The notes: a model not told the origin generated them from the letters alone. A stretch of 64,000 bases of DNA from Arsenophonus sp046530765 (GCA_046530765.1 JBHEQS010000002.1:124001-188000), one strand, 5' to 3'. Shown: positions 33,985 to 44,018, counted from the first letter of the stretch. A program made the numbers and translations.

Positions 33985-34017
33985 TTTTGATTTAAAATAA
34001 TAAAAAAAGTCAATCAA

Positions 34018-34467
34018 TTATTCAGCAATAATATTTATATTCAGTTTTGCACATATATTATTATGCACTTGAAAATGAACTTCGTATTCACCAACAGAAC
34101 GCAACGCGCGATTTTTTAAACGAATTTCACTTTTTGCAACCTCAACCCCAGCTGCTGTAACTGCTTTAGCAATATCTCGAGCTCCTATAGAACCAAAAAG
34201 TTTGCCTCCATCACCTGCTTTGGCTGCTATGATAACTGTTTCTAATGAATTAATTTTTTCAGCTCTCTCTTTTGCAATATTTAAAACATTAATTAATTTA
34301 TATTCCAATTCAGTACGACGCATTTCAAAAAATTTAATATTCTTTTTAGTCGCAGGAACAGCTTTTCCTTGTGGAAATAAATAGTTACGAGCATATCCTA
34401 CCTTAACATTTACTTGATCACCCAAACTACCAAGATTTGATATTTTGTCTCGTAGAATAATTTGCAT
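34018..34467 (-). CDS. rplI: 50S ribosomal protein L9
   Basis: L9 binds 23S rRNA near the L1 stalk and helps keep the reading frame. The open frame extends 50 codons upstream into rpsR, but that part is a shadow; the true start is the ATG at 34467, with AGGA seven bases before it, giving 149 residues, the E. coli length. The N-terminal MQIILRDKISNLGSLGDQV with GYARNYLFPQGKA is the L9 signature, and the long connecting helix and C-terminal domain (GKLFGSIGARDIA) are intact. It is the last gene of the rpsF-(priB)-rpsR-rplI operon, 37 bases after rpsR. Confidence 0.97.
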   Translation of the reverse strand: MQIILRDKISNLGSLGDQVNVKVGYARNYLFPQGKAVPATKKNIKFFEMRRTELEYKLINVLNIAKERAEKINSLETVIIAAKAGDGGKLFGSIGARDIAKAVTAAGVEVAKSEIRLKNRALRSVGEYEVHFQVHNNICAKLNINIIAE

Positions 34468-34504
34468 TACATTATCCTTTTGTATTATATGTAAAAAATG
34501 TAAA

Positions 34505-34732
34505 TTACTGATCAGCATCAGTAATTGGCAACAAAGACAGGCATCGAGCTCTCTTAATAGCTCTAGCAAGTTGCCTTTGATATTTTGCACTAGTTCCTGT
34601 AATACGACTTGGTACAATCTTACCGCTTTCAGTGATATAGTTTTTTAACATTGTTATATCTTTGTAATCAATCTCTTTAACGCCTTCTGCTGTGAAACGA
34701 CAGAACTTATTGCGACGGAAATAACGCCCCAT
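34505..34732 (-). CDS. rpsR: 30S ribosomal protein S18
   Basis: S18 pairs with S6 on the platform of the small subunit. The product has 75 residues, exactly as in E. coli, and is nearly identical along its length, including FCRFTAEGVKEIDYKD and SRITGTSAKYQRQLARAIKRAR. A GGAG lies eight bases before the ATG. That GGAG appears to derive from the last codons of the lost priB gene. Codons are far less AT-biased than in the flanking gaps, as expected for a highly expressed gene. Confidence 0.98.
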   Translation of the reverse strand: MGRYFRRNKFCRFTAEGVKEIDYKDITMLKNYITESGKIVPSRITGTSAKYQRQLARAIKRARCLSLLPITDADQ

Positions 34733-35054
34733 TTAGTTTTTCTCCAAAACATATCAATTTGATTTTATAATCAATAAAATAACTAAGTTATTTTATATGT
34801 TTGTACTTTTATTAGTACTAACTAAACATATAAAAATATTTTTAATACTAACTGTAATTTAATTAGCGAACTGCTGTAATTTTTTACTTTAAACTATTAA
34901 TTGTTGTCTTAAATATTTACATATTAAAATTTCATTTGATTAATAAAATTAAATTTTGGTATAAATAGATAACAACCAACTCTAGTTGAACTGATTTTTT
35001 ATCAGATAATTACATATTTCTTAGTATCAAAATCTTTTATAGTAAATCAAATTA
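34733..35054 (-). pseudogene. priB: Scar of primosomal protein PriB
   Basis: The gap between rpsF and rpsR is 322 bases; E. coli priB is 315 bases and fills the same position. On the minus strand, 34997-34977 reads KSVQLEL, preceded by LSD, resembling PriB LEHRSVQEEAG. Close to rpsR a trace NQID fits PriB EQIELIDSG, and the final GGAGA serves as the rpsR ribosome-binding site. Many stops block any frame. A hairpin of ten pairs (34774-34783 with 34787-34796) lies in it. PriB helps restart replication with PriA and DnaT. The unchanged length suggests point-mutation decay with few net indels. Confidence 0.65.
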
Positions 35055-35444
35055 CTATTCAGAATCCTCAGATTCTTCTATTTTTTCTATACCATCATCA
35101 ATAAAGCCACTAACTCGCCTATCATCTTTAGTTTTAAGCATTGGTGAGGATTCAGTGATTACATTCTTAACACGCATAATCATGCTTCGGAAAACTGCAT
35201 CATTTAAACGAAAGTTTGTTTTTAATTCATCAATTACTTCTAGGGGAGCTTCAATATTCATCAAAACATAATGTGCTTTGTGCAATTTGTTAATTGGATA
35301 AGCCATCTGCCTGCGACCCCAATCTTCCAATCGGTGAATTTTACCTTTTAGTTTAGTAATAAAACTACTATAACGCTTAATCATATCTACAACTTGATCG
35401 CTTTGGTCTGGGTGAACCATAAAAATAATTTCGTAATGATGCAT
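35055..35444 (-). CDS. rpsF: 30S ribosomal protein S6
   Basis: S6 binds the 30S platform with S18. I start it at the ATG at 35444, where AAGGAG lies eight bases upstream; the frame extends three codons further to a GTG inside that site, which cannot be the start. The 129-residue product carries the S6 fold motifs MHHYEIIFMVHPDQS and EDWGRRQMAYPINKLHKAHYVLM. The C-terminal acidic tail ends in several Glu and Ser residues, but I see no clear run of added glutamates. First gene of the operon; the neighbour priB has decayed. Confidence 0.97.
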   Translation of the reverse strand: MHHYEIIFMVHPDQSDQVVDMIKRYSSFITKLKGKIHRLEDWGRRQMAYPINKLHKAHYVLMNIEAPLEVIDELKTNFRLNDAVFRSMIMRVKNVITESSPMLKTKDDRRVSGFIDDGIEKIEESEDSE

Positions 35445-35733
35445 TAGTTTCACTCCTTACGTATTAGTTAATCTTTTATTCATGATAAACAGCATTTAGA
35501 AGGAGGAAAAGGAATTTATTAACTTATTGCTAAAAATTAATAAATTATTATATTCATTTCCTTAGTTAAAACTCAAGTAATAAATTAAATCATAACTTAT
35601 TATAAATTTAATTTAATGAAATAATTGTTTTTATCATTTTAATGAAAACAATTAAATCTATAATATAGTAAATTTTTATAAAACAAAAGCATAAAGTATT
35701 TATTATATTAATATGTTTTATTTTTTTTTGCAA

Positions 35734-35767
35734 ATTGAAAATAATACAGTTCTGTATTATTTTCAAT
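35734..35767. repeat. Hairpin with perfect 16-base-pair stem
   Basis: Bases 35734-35749 pair with 35752-35767, leaving two bases between the arms. It lies about 290 bases upstream of the rpsF start. As RNA it would be a stable hairpin on either strand. Confidence 0.6.
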
Positions 35768-36388
35768 AAATCAATACTATACTATATTATATTATATTAT
35801 AACTAATTAAGTCTTATTTTATTAAAATAAACGTATTGAAATTAGCGTTATTTAAATTGATTCTATTATTTAAGTATATATTTTATCTTATTTGATACAT
35901 ATTCATAGATTTTATTTATAATTAATTGTGTAATTACAAGTACATTATACAATTTTATCTAAAAAAAACATAAAAGTTTAACAAATAATAATTATTATAC
36001 TACATCATAATATAAGTGCAAATAATTAATTTCTTATATAAATAACTAATTTATCTGCTATTCAATAAATAATTTGTATTTTAAAATTATTATTTTTATT
36101 CCGATGTAAATTTATAAAATTTTATAAATTTCTATTTTCTATTATTAATTTTATATTTTTAAATTTTATTTTGGAAAGAGATAACAATCTTATTTATAAA
36201 TTAATTTTATTTCACCAATTTATAGTTTTAAGAAATTTTTAATAAATCTTGTTTATTGTATAGAGCCAGATAATACATAAATTATCTTTATAAAATATTA
36301 AATAGATTTATATTATTTTTTAATATAAATGTTATAAAACAAGCAGGAGGATAATTAACATGCTTTTATGAAATATTAAAAAATATTT

Positions 36389-36425
36389 ATTTATTATTTA
36401 TTTTTATTAAAAATAAATAATAAAT
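36389..36425. repeat. Hairpin with perfect 17-base-pair AT stem
   Basis: Bases 36389-36405 pair with 36409-36425 around a three-base loop, followed by six T residues on the plus strand. The form resembles a terminator made of A and T only. Confidence 0.5.
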
Positions 36426-37121
36426 TTTTTAGTTCGAAACAATGTTAATTGTAATAAATAACATTAATTAATAATAAATTATTTTACTAAACAAAACAGT
36501 ATGTATATAAATTCTATTATAAGTATGAGAATATTTTAATTTTATTTAAAGTTTTTATATCTTACTTAATAAATATTAATTAATAGTCTATACTATAAGT
36601 AATAATATCTAATAAATTTAATTTTGTAATCTACTTTAAGTGCAATAATATAAATTGGTATCAATATGAATCTGTTTATTCTTGTAGAATACATTAACAT
36701 ATTATAAAAGCTACTCTCTTTATTAAAAAAATTTTTATTAAGATAAAAGTTTTGTATTTATAATATCTAATATTCAGCTAGTGATATTTACAAAGATTTA
36801 AGTCATATTACAACAAATATAAATGCAGTTTATTTTCTGGATATGATTTGATAGATAAACTTTATTATTGTGATGTAATATTAATTTTATAAAATATTTT
36901 TAGGAAATTTAAAAAATGAATCGTTAGGATTTGTTTGGCATTAATATCTAAATTGTGTAAAGTTAATTAGTGTTATTATTAATCTAATTTATAGTATACT
37001 TACAATAATTTAATTAAGTATTAAAATTAGCGTATATAATAAAAATTGATTCTTTGGTGTAACAAAGATAAATGTTATTAGTTAATATATTTTATCTATG
37101 ATTTAAAAAAATAAAGCATAC

Positions 37122-37154
37122 AATAACATTAAATAACTGTTATTTAATGTTATT
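37122..37154. repeat. Hairpin with perfect 16-base-pair stem
   Basis: Bases 37122-37137 are the reverse complement of 37139-37154 about a single central T. No gene is nearby. Confidence 0.6.
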
Positions 37155-38310
37155 CTAGAATAACTATTCTTATGACACTTTATCAAATTTAATCTTTGAT
37201 ATTTACTAAACTAGAAACCAAAGAAATAACTAATAGCACTTTAAAATACTTGAGATAAAATTTCAAAAAATAGAAATTAACTATAAAACGTTTTCTGTGA
37301 TACAACCATCTTTACAATTTGGTTTATCATTAATTTATTCTTTAAATAATTAAAGAAAATATAATTGAAGTTCATATGTTTAAACTAACTATTAATATTT
37401 TTTTTCGCTTGAAAAATACGTTTAAGCAACAATTGTTTTAAATAAAAATCTCATATTAATATTAGGAATAAATTTAAAAAAATAAATTATAATAGAATAT
37501 ATTAGGTTCACCAAACAAAAATATTAAACTTAGCAAAGATTTTATTAATAAATAAAATTATTAAGTTTTTCTTAAAAATAAATAATGTACAGAAATGAGT
37601 TTCTGGTTTATTATAATTTATTTACTCTTTTATTATTTAGTAGATTGACTAATATTTTACTTATAATAATGTTTTATATTAAACTATAATAATAATTAAA
37701 TTATATTTATAACGATAGAAGATTTAATAAAATTGCAATTATAGTTAGAAATATTTTAAACTTTCTTATGTTGATATAATTTGAATGCTGTTTAGCATTT
37801 TTATACAAAAAAATGAAAAATCTTAAATATATCAATTAAATTTTTCATATAGACAGTGCTTACTATAAGAAAAAGAAATGTTATGTATAAAAGAAATTTT
37901 TGATGGCTTTCATTAGACTTAGATTGGCTTGCCTACTATATTATTTTTTAATATGACATTATAATAAAAATATTACATAGAATCTAGGTAATTATCAAAT
38001 AAATGTGTTAATAAAACTTTCGCACATATCAAACAAATTTTTGAGAAACGATTTATAAATTATTTTTGTTAAAAATATTTATCAATAATAAAACAGATCA
38101 AATCTGTTTAAAGTATTTTTAGAAAAATAGAAATTTATTTAAATCAAGAAAATATTCTACTTTATTTGAGCTTAGTGATAAAATTTATTTTCTTGTTTAT
38201 ACTATACATACATACATGGTAACGATTTCCATTAAAATGTTATGTAACCAGTATTATATTTCTATTAAAAGTAATGTTGATAGCAGTAAAGTATTTGCTT
38301 GAGATATTAA

Positions 38311-38338
38311 TAGTAATTTTAATTAATTAAAATTACTA
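38311..38338. repeat. Perfect 28-base palindrome
   Basis: The two 14-base halves are exact reverse complements, with one G-C pair per arm. No coding context. Confidence 0.55.
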
Positions 38339-38859
38339 AAAACTTGAGTTTCTTATTTTTTTTTACTAAATTTAGACATGTTAAACAAAATTAGTTATTA
38401 TATTGATACATTATTTTATTTATCTTTTAATATTTAAATAAATTAAAATAATTTAACAAAAAGCAATTTATTTCTGAATAGAAAATGTTGTTAACATAAA
38501 ATGATTTTTTTCTATATATTAGAAATGATGGTATTACAAAAAAACTATTATGTTTTTATAAATTAGTGCACTCTATTATACTATGATATATTTATTTACA
38601 ATCTTCTTCAGTGAAATTAAATAAGATTATAAATTCTAATAATTTTAAATTATAGTTAATTGTTTACCTAACGAAAATCTTTTAATAATATTAAATTTAT
38701 TTTTTTACCGCAAATATGAAGGAACTATAATCAATGATTTGTTTTCGATAAATATATATTAAACTATTTTAATTAAATACATCAATTGATAATTTAATCA
38801 CGCGCTTTATTAAAAATAAATATAACAGTACATCATTCTAAAATATTAGGCATGAAATT

Positions 38860-38893
38860 TTATTTAACTAGAAAATTATCTCTAGTTAAATAA
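38860..38893. repeat. Hairpin with perfect 13-base-pair stem
   Basis: Bases 38860-38872 pair with 38881-38893 around an eight-base loop, including the CTAGA/TCTAG core. Confidence 0.5.
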
Positions 38894-40126
38894 TTACAAA
38901 TCTATAATGACTTGTATTGTATTTAAAACATGTAACATAATTATATGCGGAATAATAATTAAGTTTTACGTCGTGATCGGTTGACTTTCTTTAAATATCT
39001 AGCTTCTACTAGTATAGTCTTGTCTTTTTATATTTGATACAAATTTATTCAAATATAAAAATTAATAATTTCATCGTTTTTGATTTTTATACATAAGATT
39101 TAAGAATAAACTGTTTCTGCTAATAAAAATTTTAATGTATTGTATTTTTTTTAATATCTTTAAGAATATCAATATTTAAAACTTTATCCGAATAAATTAT
39201 ATTAATTTTTAATAATTTATGATTATTTATGATATATATTATCTATTTTACATCAGAAAAATAGATTTAAGTTTATTTGTAAACTATATGTATGGTAAAG
39301 TACAAAAAATCGTTATCATTAATCTACATTTTCTGCTATTTAACATAAATTATAGATTGCATAGTTTAATATTTTATTTATAAAGCATAAATCTACACAA
39401 AACATATAATAAATTTTCAGCATTATAAACGTACTATATTTATTATTTAAGATTTAAAAATACTAAAAGTATACTTCTATTAAATAATTAATAGTTTTAA
39501 AAAAAAATATAATATTAGTATTTAAGACAAAACAAACCAACTTTAATAATCACAGTTTTTAATGTTAACATTAATAATCAAAGAAATTAATAATAGTTCA
39601 GCTTTAGACAAGATATATAATCATTTCATTTTAATCCTTATATTATGTTTTAATAGATTTAATGTTATCTATTTGAATATATTAAAATTCACCTTAATTA
39701 ATTTAACAAACTTTATTGCAAAATAGTAATAAACAATATTTAAATTATTAATTTATACAGTTAATGTTATTGCCAATCATACTATAAAGCATCAATATAA
39801 TAATTTATTTAAACGTTGCAAGATGTATATAAAATGTAGAATTTAATATGAAATTATTGATTATTATAGTAATTGGTATCTGTTTAAGTATATATTTATG
39901 TATTATGATTTATAATAACTCTATTGATTATTGAAGAAAATGAATCGTCAAAATATTTTAATTTTAGAACATAATCTTGAGCGTAATTAATAAAATAGTG
40001 TGAAAAAATTATTAACTTTATTTAATAACTATTAAAAGATAATTAGTTATATTAACAGTCTAGTAACGATTTTAGTTGAAAATATAGCTATAAAATATAA
40101 TGATATATTAAATATAATTTTAATTA

Positions 40127-41095
40127 CTATTGACGATGAACAGAAATATAAGCCAAGCTTATTAGAGCATCCTTATAATATGTATCAGGCAAAATATCGA
40201 GAGCTTTAATTGCTTTATCAGCCTCCTTTCTAGCCATGTCATGAGTATATTCAATTGATCCGCAGCGTTTCATAGTAATTAATATGCTACCGAGCAAATG
40301 TCTTTTGTTACCTTTTTCTATTGAATTACAAATAATAGCAGATTCTTCTGTAGTTCCTTCTTTCATTGCATGAAGCAGTGGTAATGTTAGCTTTCCTTCA
40401 TTTAAATCATCACCGATATTTTTTCCAAAAGTAGAACTATCAGCTTCGTAATCAAGAATATCATCAATAAGCTGGAAAGCTGTACCAAGATAACGACCAT
40501 AATCTCGTAAAGCGTTCTGCTGTGTTTCATTGGCTCCAGATACGATAGCTGATGCATGTGTTGATGCTTCAAATAAGCTGGCTGTTTTGCTATATATTAT
40601 TTCCATATAAGCGCTTTCTGTAATGTTTGGATTATTGCAATTAATTAATTGCGAAACTTCACCTTCTGCTATAACATTTGTTGTGTCAGATATTAACTTT
40701 AAAACAGGCATAGAACCAAGCTCTGTCATCATTTGAAATGATCTGGTATAAATAAAGTCTCCAACCAATACACTAGCGGAATTGCCAAAGACGAAATTTG
40801 CTGTTTTTTTACCACGCCTCATGCTAGATTTATCAACAACATCATCATGTAGTAATGTTGCAGTGTGAATAAATTCAACTAATGCCGCCACATTAATGTG
40901 CTTTTTTCCTTTATATCCCAAAGCTCTTCCAGCCAAGATAGCTATTCTTGGTCTAATTTTTTTTCCTCCTCCACTAATGATATAGCGACCCAATTGATTA
41001 ATGAGGTAGATATCTGAATTTAATTGACTTAAAATTACTTTGTTAACCGCTTCCATATCTTCTGCAGTTAGATTGATAATTGATTCTAAATTCAT
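40127..41095 (-). CDS. ispB: Octaprenyl diphosphate synthase
   Basis: IspB extends farnesyl diphosphate to the C40 side chain of ubiquinone and menaquinone. The product has 322 residues (E. coli 323). Both aspartate-rich prenyltransferase motifs are present: LLHDDVVD with Asp84, Asp85 and Asp88, and LIDDILD at residues 209-215. The GGGKKIRP substrate motif near residue 42 and the KTASLFE motif are also intact. It is divergent from rplU, as in E. coli, with 283 bases between them. Confidence 0.97.
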   Translation of the reverse strand: MNLESIINLTAEDMEAVNKVILSQLNSDIYLINQLGRYIISGGGKKIRPRIAILAGRALGYKGKKHINVAALVEFIHTATLLHDDVVDKSSMRRGKKTANFVFGNSASVLVGDFIYTRSFQMMTELGSMPVLKLISDTTNVIAEGEVSQLINCNNPNITESAYMEIIYSKTASLFEASTHASAIVSGANETQQNALRDYGRYLGTAFQLIDDILDYEADSSTFGKNIGDDLNEGKLTLPLLHAMKEGTTEESAIICNSIEKGNKRHLLGSILITMKRCGSIEYTHDMARKEADKAIKALDILPDTYYKDALISLAYISVHRQ

Positions 41096-41263
41096 TTTAT
41101 AAATTCTTTTATCAATTTGACTTTATTTAAATATAATATTTAGTCATTTAATCATGTGTTATTAATTTCATAGATTGTACTGTAAAAATAATTACAAATG
41201 AACGGGTATTGTATAAATACATTTTAGGAAATAAATTTTTTATTATTAGATTAGATTCTAAAC

Positions 41264-41292
41264 TTGTATTTTTATACTTTTTTAGGTAAAAT
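41264..41292 (+). promoter_or_regulatory. Putative promoter of rplU-rpmA
   Basis: A TTGTAT -35 box (41264-41269) and a TAAAAT -10 box (41287-41292) are separated by 17 bases, the ideal sigma-70 spacing, about 87 bases before the rplU start. In such AT-rich DNA partial matches are common, so only the spacing and position favour it. Confidence 0.4.
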
Positions 41293-41378
41293 TATTTCTA
41301 TAATTGTAAATAAATTTATAAAATACATACTAAAATTTAATATTTTAAAAGAAGTGTGTTAACTGGAGTTTATAATAT

Positions 41379-41687
41379 ATGTATGCAGTTTTCCAAAGTG
41401 GCGGCAAGCAACATAGAGTTAGCGAAGGCCAAACTGTTCGCTTGGAAAAATTAAATATTCCTATAGGAGAAACAATTGAGTTAGATCAAATATTAATTGT
41501 CGCAGAAGGTGATAATATCAAGATTGGTTCTCCTATCATTGAAGAAATAAAAATTAAAGCTGAAGTTATTAGACATGGGCGTGATAAAAAAATTAAAATT
41601 GTTAAATTTTGTCGTCGTAAGCATAGCCGCAAACAACATGGTCACCGTCAGTGGTTTACAGATATTAAAATCACTTGTATTGTTTAA
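41379..41687 (+). CDS. rplU: 50S ribosomal protein L21
   Basis: L21 binds 23S rRNA together with L20. The product has 102 residues (E. coli 103), beginning MYAVFQSGGKQHRV and carrying the C-terminal KIVKFCRRKHSRKQHGHRQ signature. A GGAG lies about 12 bases before the ATG. It is followed 19 bases later by rpmA, forming the conserved rplU-rpmA pair. Confidence 0.97.
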   Translation: MYAVFQSGGKQHRVSEGQTVRLEKLNIPIGETIELDQILIVAEGDNIKIGSPIIEEIKIKAEVIRHGRDKKIKIVKFCRRKHSRKQHGHRQWFTDIKITCIV

Positions 41688-41706
41688 AAATTAGGAGAAT
41701 ATAATT

Positions 41707-41967
41707 ATGGCACATAAAAAAGCTGGCGGTTCGACTCGTAATGGTCGTGATTCTGAAGCAAAGCGGCTTGGTGTAAAATGTTTTGGCGGTGAATCTGTGT
41801 TAGCAGGAAGCATTATTGTTAAGCAATGTGGTACTAAATTTCATGCAGGTAGTAATGTTGGTTGCGGCCGTGATCATACACTGTTTGCATTAATTAGTGG
41901 AAAAATTAAATTTGAAGTTAAAGGACAAAAAAAATATAAATACATTAGTATAGAATCTAGTAGATAA
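41707..41967 (+). CDS. rpmA: 50S ribosomal protein L27
   Basis: L27 reaches into the peptidyl-transferase centre with its N-terminal tail, and here that tail (MAHKKAGGSTRNGRDS) is fully kept. The product has 86 residues (E. coli 85), with GGESVLAGSIIVKQ and the GRDHTLFA motif. AGGAG precedes the ATG. In E. coli yhbE comes next before obgE; here only 128 bases remain, so yhbE has been deleted outright and has left no readable remnant. Confidence 0.97.
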   Translation: MAHKKAGGSTRNGRDSEAKRLGVKCFGGESVLAGSIIVKQCGTKFHAGSNVGCGRDHTLFALISGKIKFEVKGQKKYKYISIESSR

Positions 41968-42095
41968 GTTTTTGTCTTCAATATATAATCTGTAGCCATA
42001 AAAAATTACAGGATTTTATATTATCATCATCTAATAGTATTTCTGGATAAAATTATCATCTAGCATGCAATGTCTAGTATACTGAGAGAAAGATA

Positions 42096-43094
42096 ATGAA
42101 ATTTATTGATGAAGCTAAAATATTAATTATAGCTGGAAATGGTGGCAATGGATGTGTTAGTTTTCGTCGTGAAAAATATATTCCTAATGGTGGTCCAAAT
42201 GGTGGAGATGGAGGGGATGGAGGAGATGTTTATCTATTAGCTGATAAAAATCTTAATACTTTGATTGATTATCAATTTAAAACAATCTTTCGAGCAGGAA
42301 GTGGACAAAATGGTCAAAGTTATGATTGCAAAGGAAGACGCGGTTTAGATAACACAATTAAAGTTCCAGTTGGTACAAGAATACGAGATTTCTCAACAAG
42401 AGAAATTGTTGCTGACATGACTCGCCATGGACAATTAATAATGGCTGCAAAAGGTGGATTTCATGGTTTAGGTAATACTAGATTTAAATCATCAGCAAAC
42501 CGGTCTCCTTATCAAAGGACTATAGGAACTAAAGGAGAGACAAGGGAATTACTATTTGAATTAATGTTGCTTGCTGACGTTGGTATGCTGGGGCTTCCAA
42601 ATGCAGGGAAATCAACTTTTATTCGTTCAGTTTCTTTAGCTACACCAAAAGTTGCTAATTATCCATTCACTACTTTAGTACCAAACTTGGGTGTAGTGCG
42701 AATGGATAATGGGGAAAGATTTGTTATTGCAGATATTCCTGGCTTGATTAAAGGTGCTGCAGAAGGTGCAGGACTTGGCATTCGATTCTTGAAACATTTA
42801 GAGCGCTGTACAATACTTTTGCATCTTATTGATATTTTTCCTATTGATGGTTCAAATCCATCTGATAGTATCAAAATAATTAATTCAGAACTAAAAAAAT
42901 ATAGTGAAGAATTATCAAAAAAACCACAATGGTTAGTTTTTAACAAAGTTGATCTTTTGACGCCTAAAGATGCACATTATCGTGTAAAATCTATTATTGA
43001 AGAACTTGGTTGGAAATATAAATATTATCAGATTTCTTCTATAAATCATATTGGTGTTAAATTGCTTTGTTGGGATATTATGAAATTTATGTAG
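42096..43094 (+). CDS. obgE: GTPase ObgE (CgtA), shortened at the C-terminus
   Basis: ObgE is an essential GTPase in 50S ribosome assembly and stress response. The N-terminal glycine-rich Obg fold (GGNGCVSFRREKYIPNGGPN, then repeated GGDGGDGGD) and the G domain (P-loop GLPNAGKST at about 165-173, DIPGLIKGAAEG, NKVD) are intact. The product stops at residue 332, whereas E. coli ObgE has 390. The missing part is the acidic, aspartate- and glutamate-rich tail. The truncation occurs right after the last G-domain motif (LCWDIMKF), so the catalytic core is complete and the protein is probably functional. It could be natural shortening or a recent nonsense change. Confidence 0.95.
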   Translation: MKFIDEAKILIIAGNGGNGCVSFRREKYIPNGGPNGGDGGDGGDVYLLADKNLNTLIDYQFKTIFRAGSGQNGQSYDCKGRRGLDNTIKVPVGTRIRDFSTREIVADMTRHGQLIMAAKGGFHGLGNTRFKSSANRSPYQRTIGTKGETRELLFELMLLADVGMLGLPNAGKSTFIRSVSLATPKVANYPFTTLVPNLGVVRMDNGERFVIADIPGLIKGAAEGAGLGIRFLKHLERCTILLHLIDIFPIDGSNPSDSIKIINSELKKYSEELSKKPQWLVFNKVDLLTPKDAHYRVKSIIEELGWKYKYYQISSINHIGVKLLCWDIMKFM

Positions 43095-43381
43095 AAAATA
43101 AATAACAAGAATTTATAAAAATCTAAATAAAATGTGTAAGCTATACATATAATCATCAATTAGTGCTATTTTTTATATAAGCATATAGAATATAGATTTT
43201 GTTTTATATTGGAAATAGACTACACAAATGTTGATATAGTTAAATTATTACGAAATATATTTAAATATTTAAAGTGACTAAATATAATTTTCATAAAAAA
43301 AGTATCTTGCTAAGAGTAAAAGCTACTTTGCACATTAATTTACATATGTCAGCTATTATTGATAGATAACAAAGATTAATA

Positions 43382-43419
43382 TATAAATTAACAATTCGAT
43401 ATCGAATTGTTAATTTATA
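43382..43419. repeat. Perfect 38-base palindrome between obgE and the dacB remnant
   Basis: The 19-base halves are exact reverse complements without spacer and contain two C-G pairs each (TTCGAT meeting ATCGAA at the centre). It begins 36 bases past the dacB remnant stop on the minus strand and lies 287 bases past obgE, a position suited to a shared bidirectional terminator of two convergent genes. Confidence 0.65.
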
Positions 43420-43454
43420 AGTTTTTTGATTAATTTAACCAACATGTTACTAAT

Positions 43455-43950
43455 TTATTTATTTGTTAATGCCAAATAATCTCTTATTTGTACTGCTAAA
43501 TTGCTTTTTTTTGGAAAACTATCTATAATTTTATCTTCAGTTTGAAAATTCTACTAAATTAATAATTGATATCTAAATTTAAGTACTGTAGATTATGATT
43601 GGGTAATTTTGAGCGATTGTTTCCTCATTTATTAATTCATTAGATATTATAATAAATTAATTATATAGTGTATCACTTATAACTTTCATTGTTAAAAACG
43701 AATTTATGTTGGCACGCACGAGGTCAATATGATTTAATTTATGAAATAACATGATTGAAATCGTAAAATAGATTAAATAATAAATAATAATCTTTAAATT
43801 TTTAAAATTTAATAAGTTCTACATATAAAACATAAATAGAATATATACTAAAATATAATGTATAAAAAATTAGATTATTACCTAGTATTAAGTGTTATTT
43901 ATAATTGTTGATTAAATGACAAAAATTTACTTGTCAAAAGTAATAACTTG
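43455..43950 (-). pseudogene. dacB: Probable remnant of D-Ala-D-Ala carboxypeptidase DacB
   Basis: E. coli carries dacB between obgE and greA, convergent with obgE. On the minus strand an open stretch of 31 codons (43550-43455) ends in a proper stop. Its last part, KKSNLAVQIRDYL, can be aligned with the DacB C-terminus RRIPLVRFESRLY, and KFRYQLLI just upstream, across a stop, resembles AFVQYLSG. No catalytic SxxK or KTG motif is readable. DacB (PBP4) trims and cleaves peptidoglycan in the periplasm. Position and strand fit; sequence support is modest. Confidence 0.45.
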
Positions 43951-44018
43951 CTTTAATAACAAAAAAAATTAAGAAAATATTCAATTTAAATTTAAGCAAG
44001 AATTAAAGGTATTTTTTA

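Larger units (their letters stand above)
29716..34017. other. Gene-poor interval between convergent ppa and rplI, rich in palindromes
   Basis: This 4.3-kb gap holds no recognised gene. In E. coli the stretch between these two genes carries dozens of genes (for example ytfP, tamB, tamA, msrA and fklB), so most of that DNA is gone. I could read no motif of them. A 60-codon frame on the minus strand at 33023-33205 is AT-driven and overlaps a hairpin, so I do not call it. The notable content is a dense set of perfect inverted repeats, listed separately. Confidence 0.5.
35454..40126. other. Long gene-free interval at a synteny junction
   Basis: This 4.7-kb stretch separates the rpsF operon from ispB, genes that are far apart in E. 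coli, so an inversion endpoint and a block junction lie within it. In E. coli order sfsB and murA flank ispB on this side; I saw no motif of either. No open frame of gene length exists. It carries five clear inverted repeats, listed separately, and no tRNA. Confidence 0.5.

Noticed and set aside
34468..34617. A 50-codon N-terminal extension of rplI
   Set aside because: It overlaps rpsR in another frame; the ATG at 34467 has a good ribosome-binding site and gives the exact L9 length.
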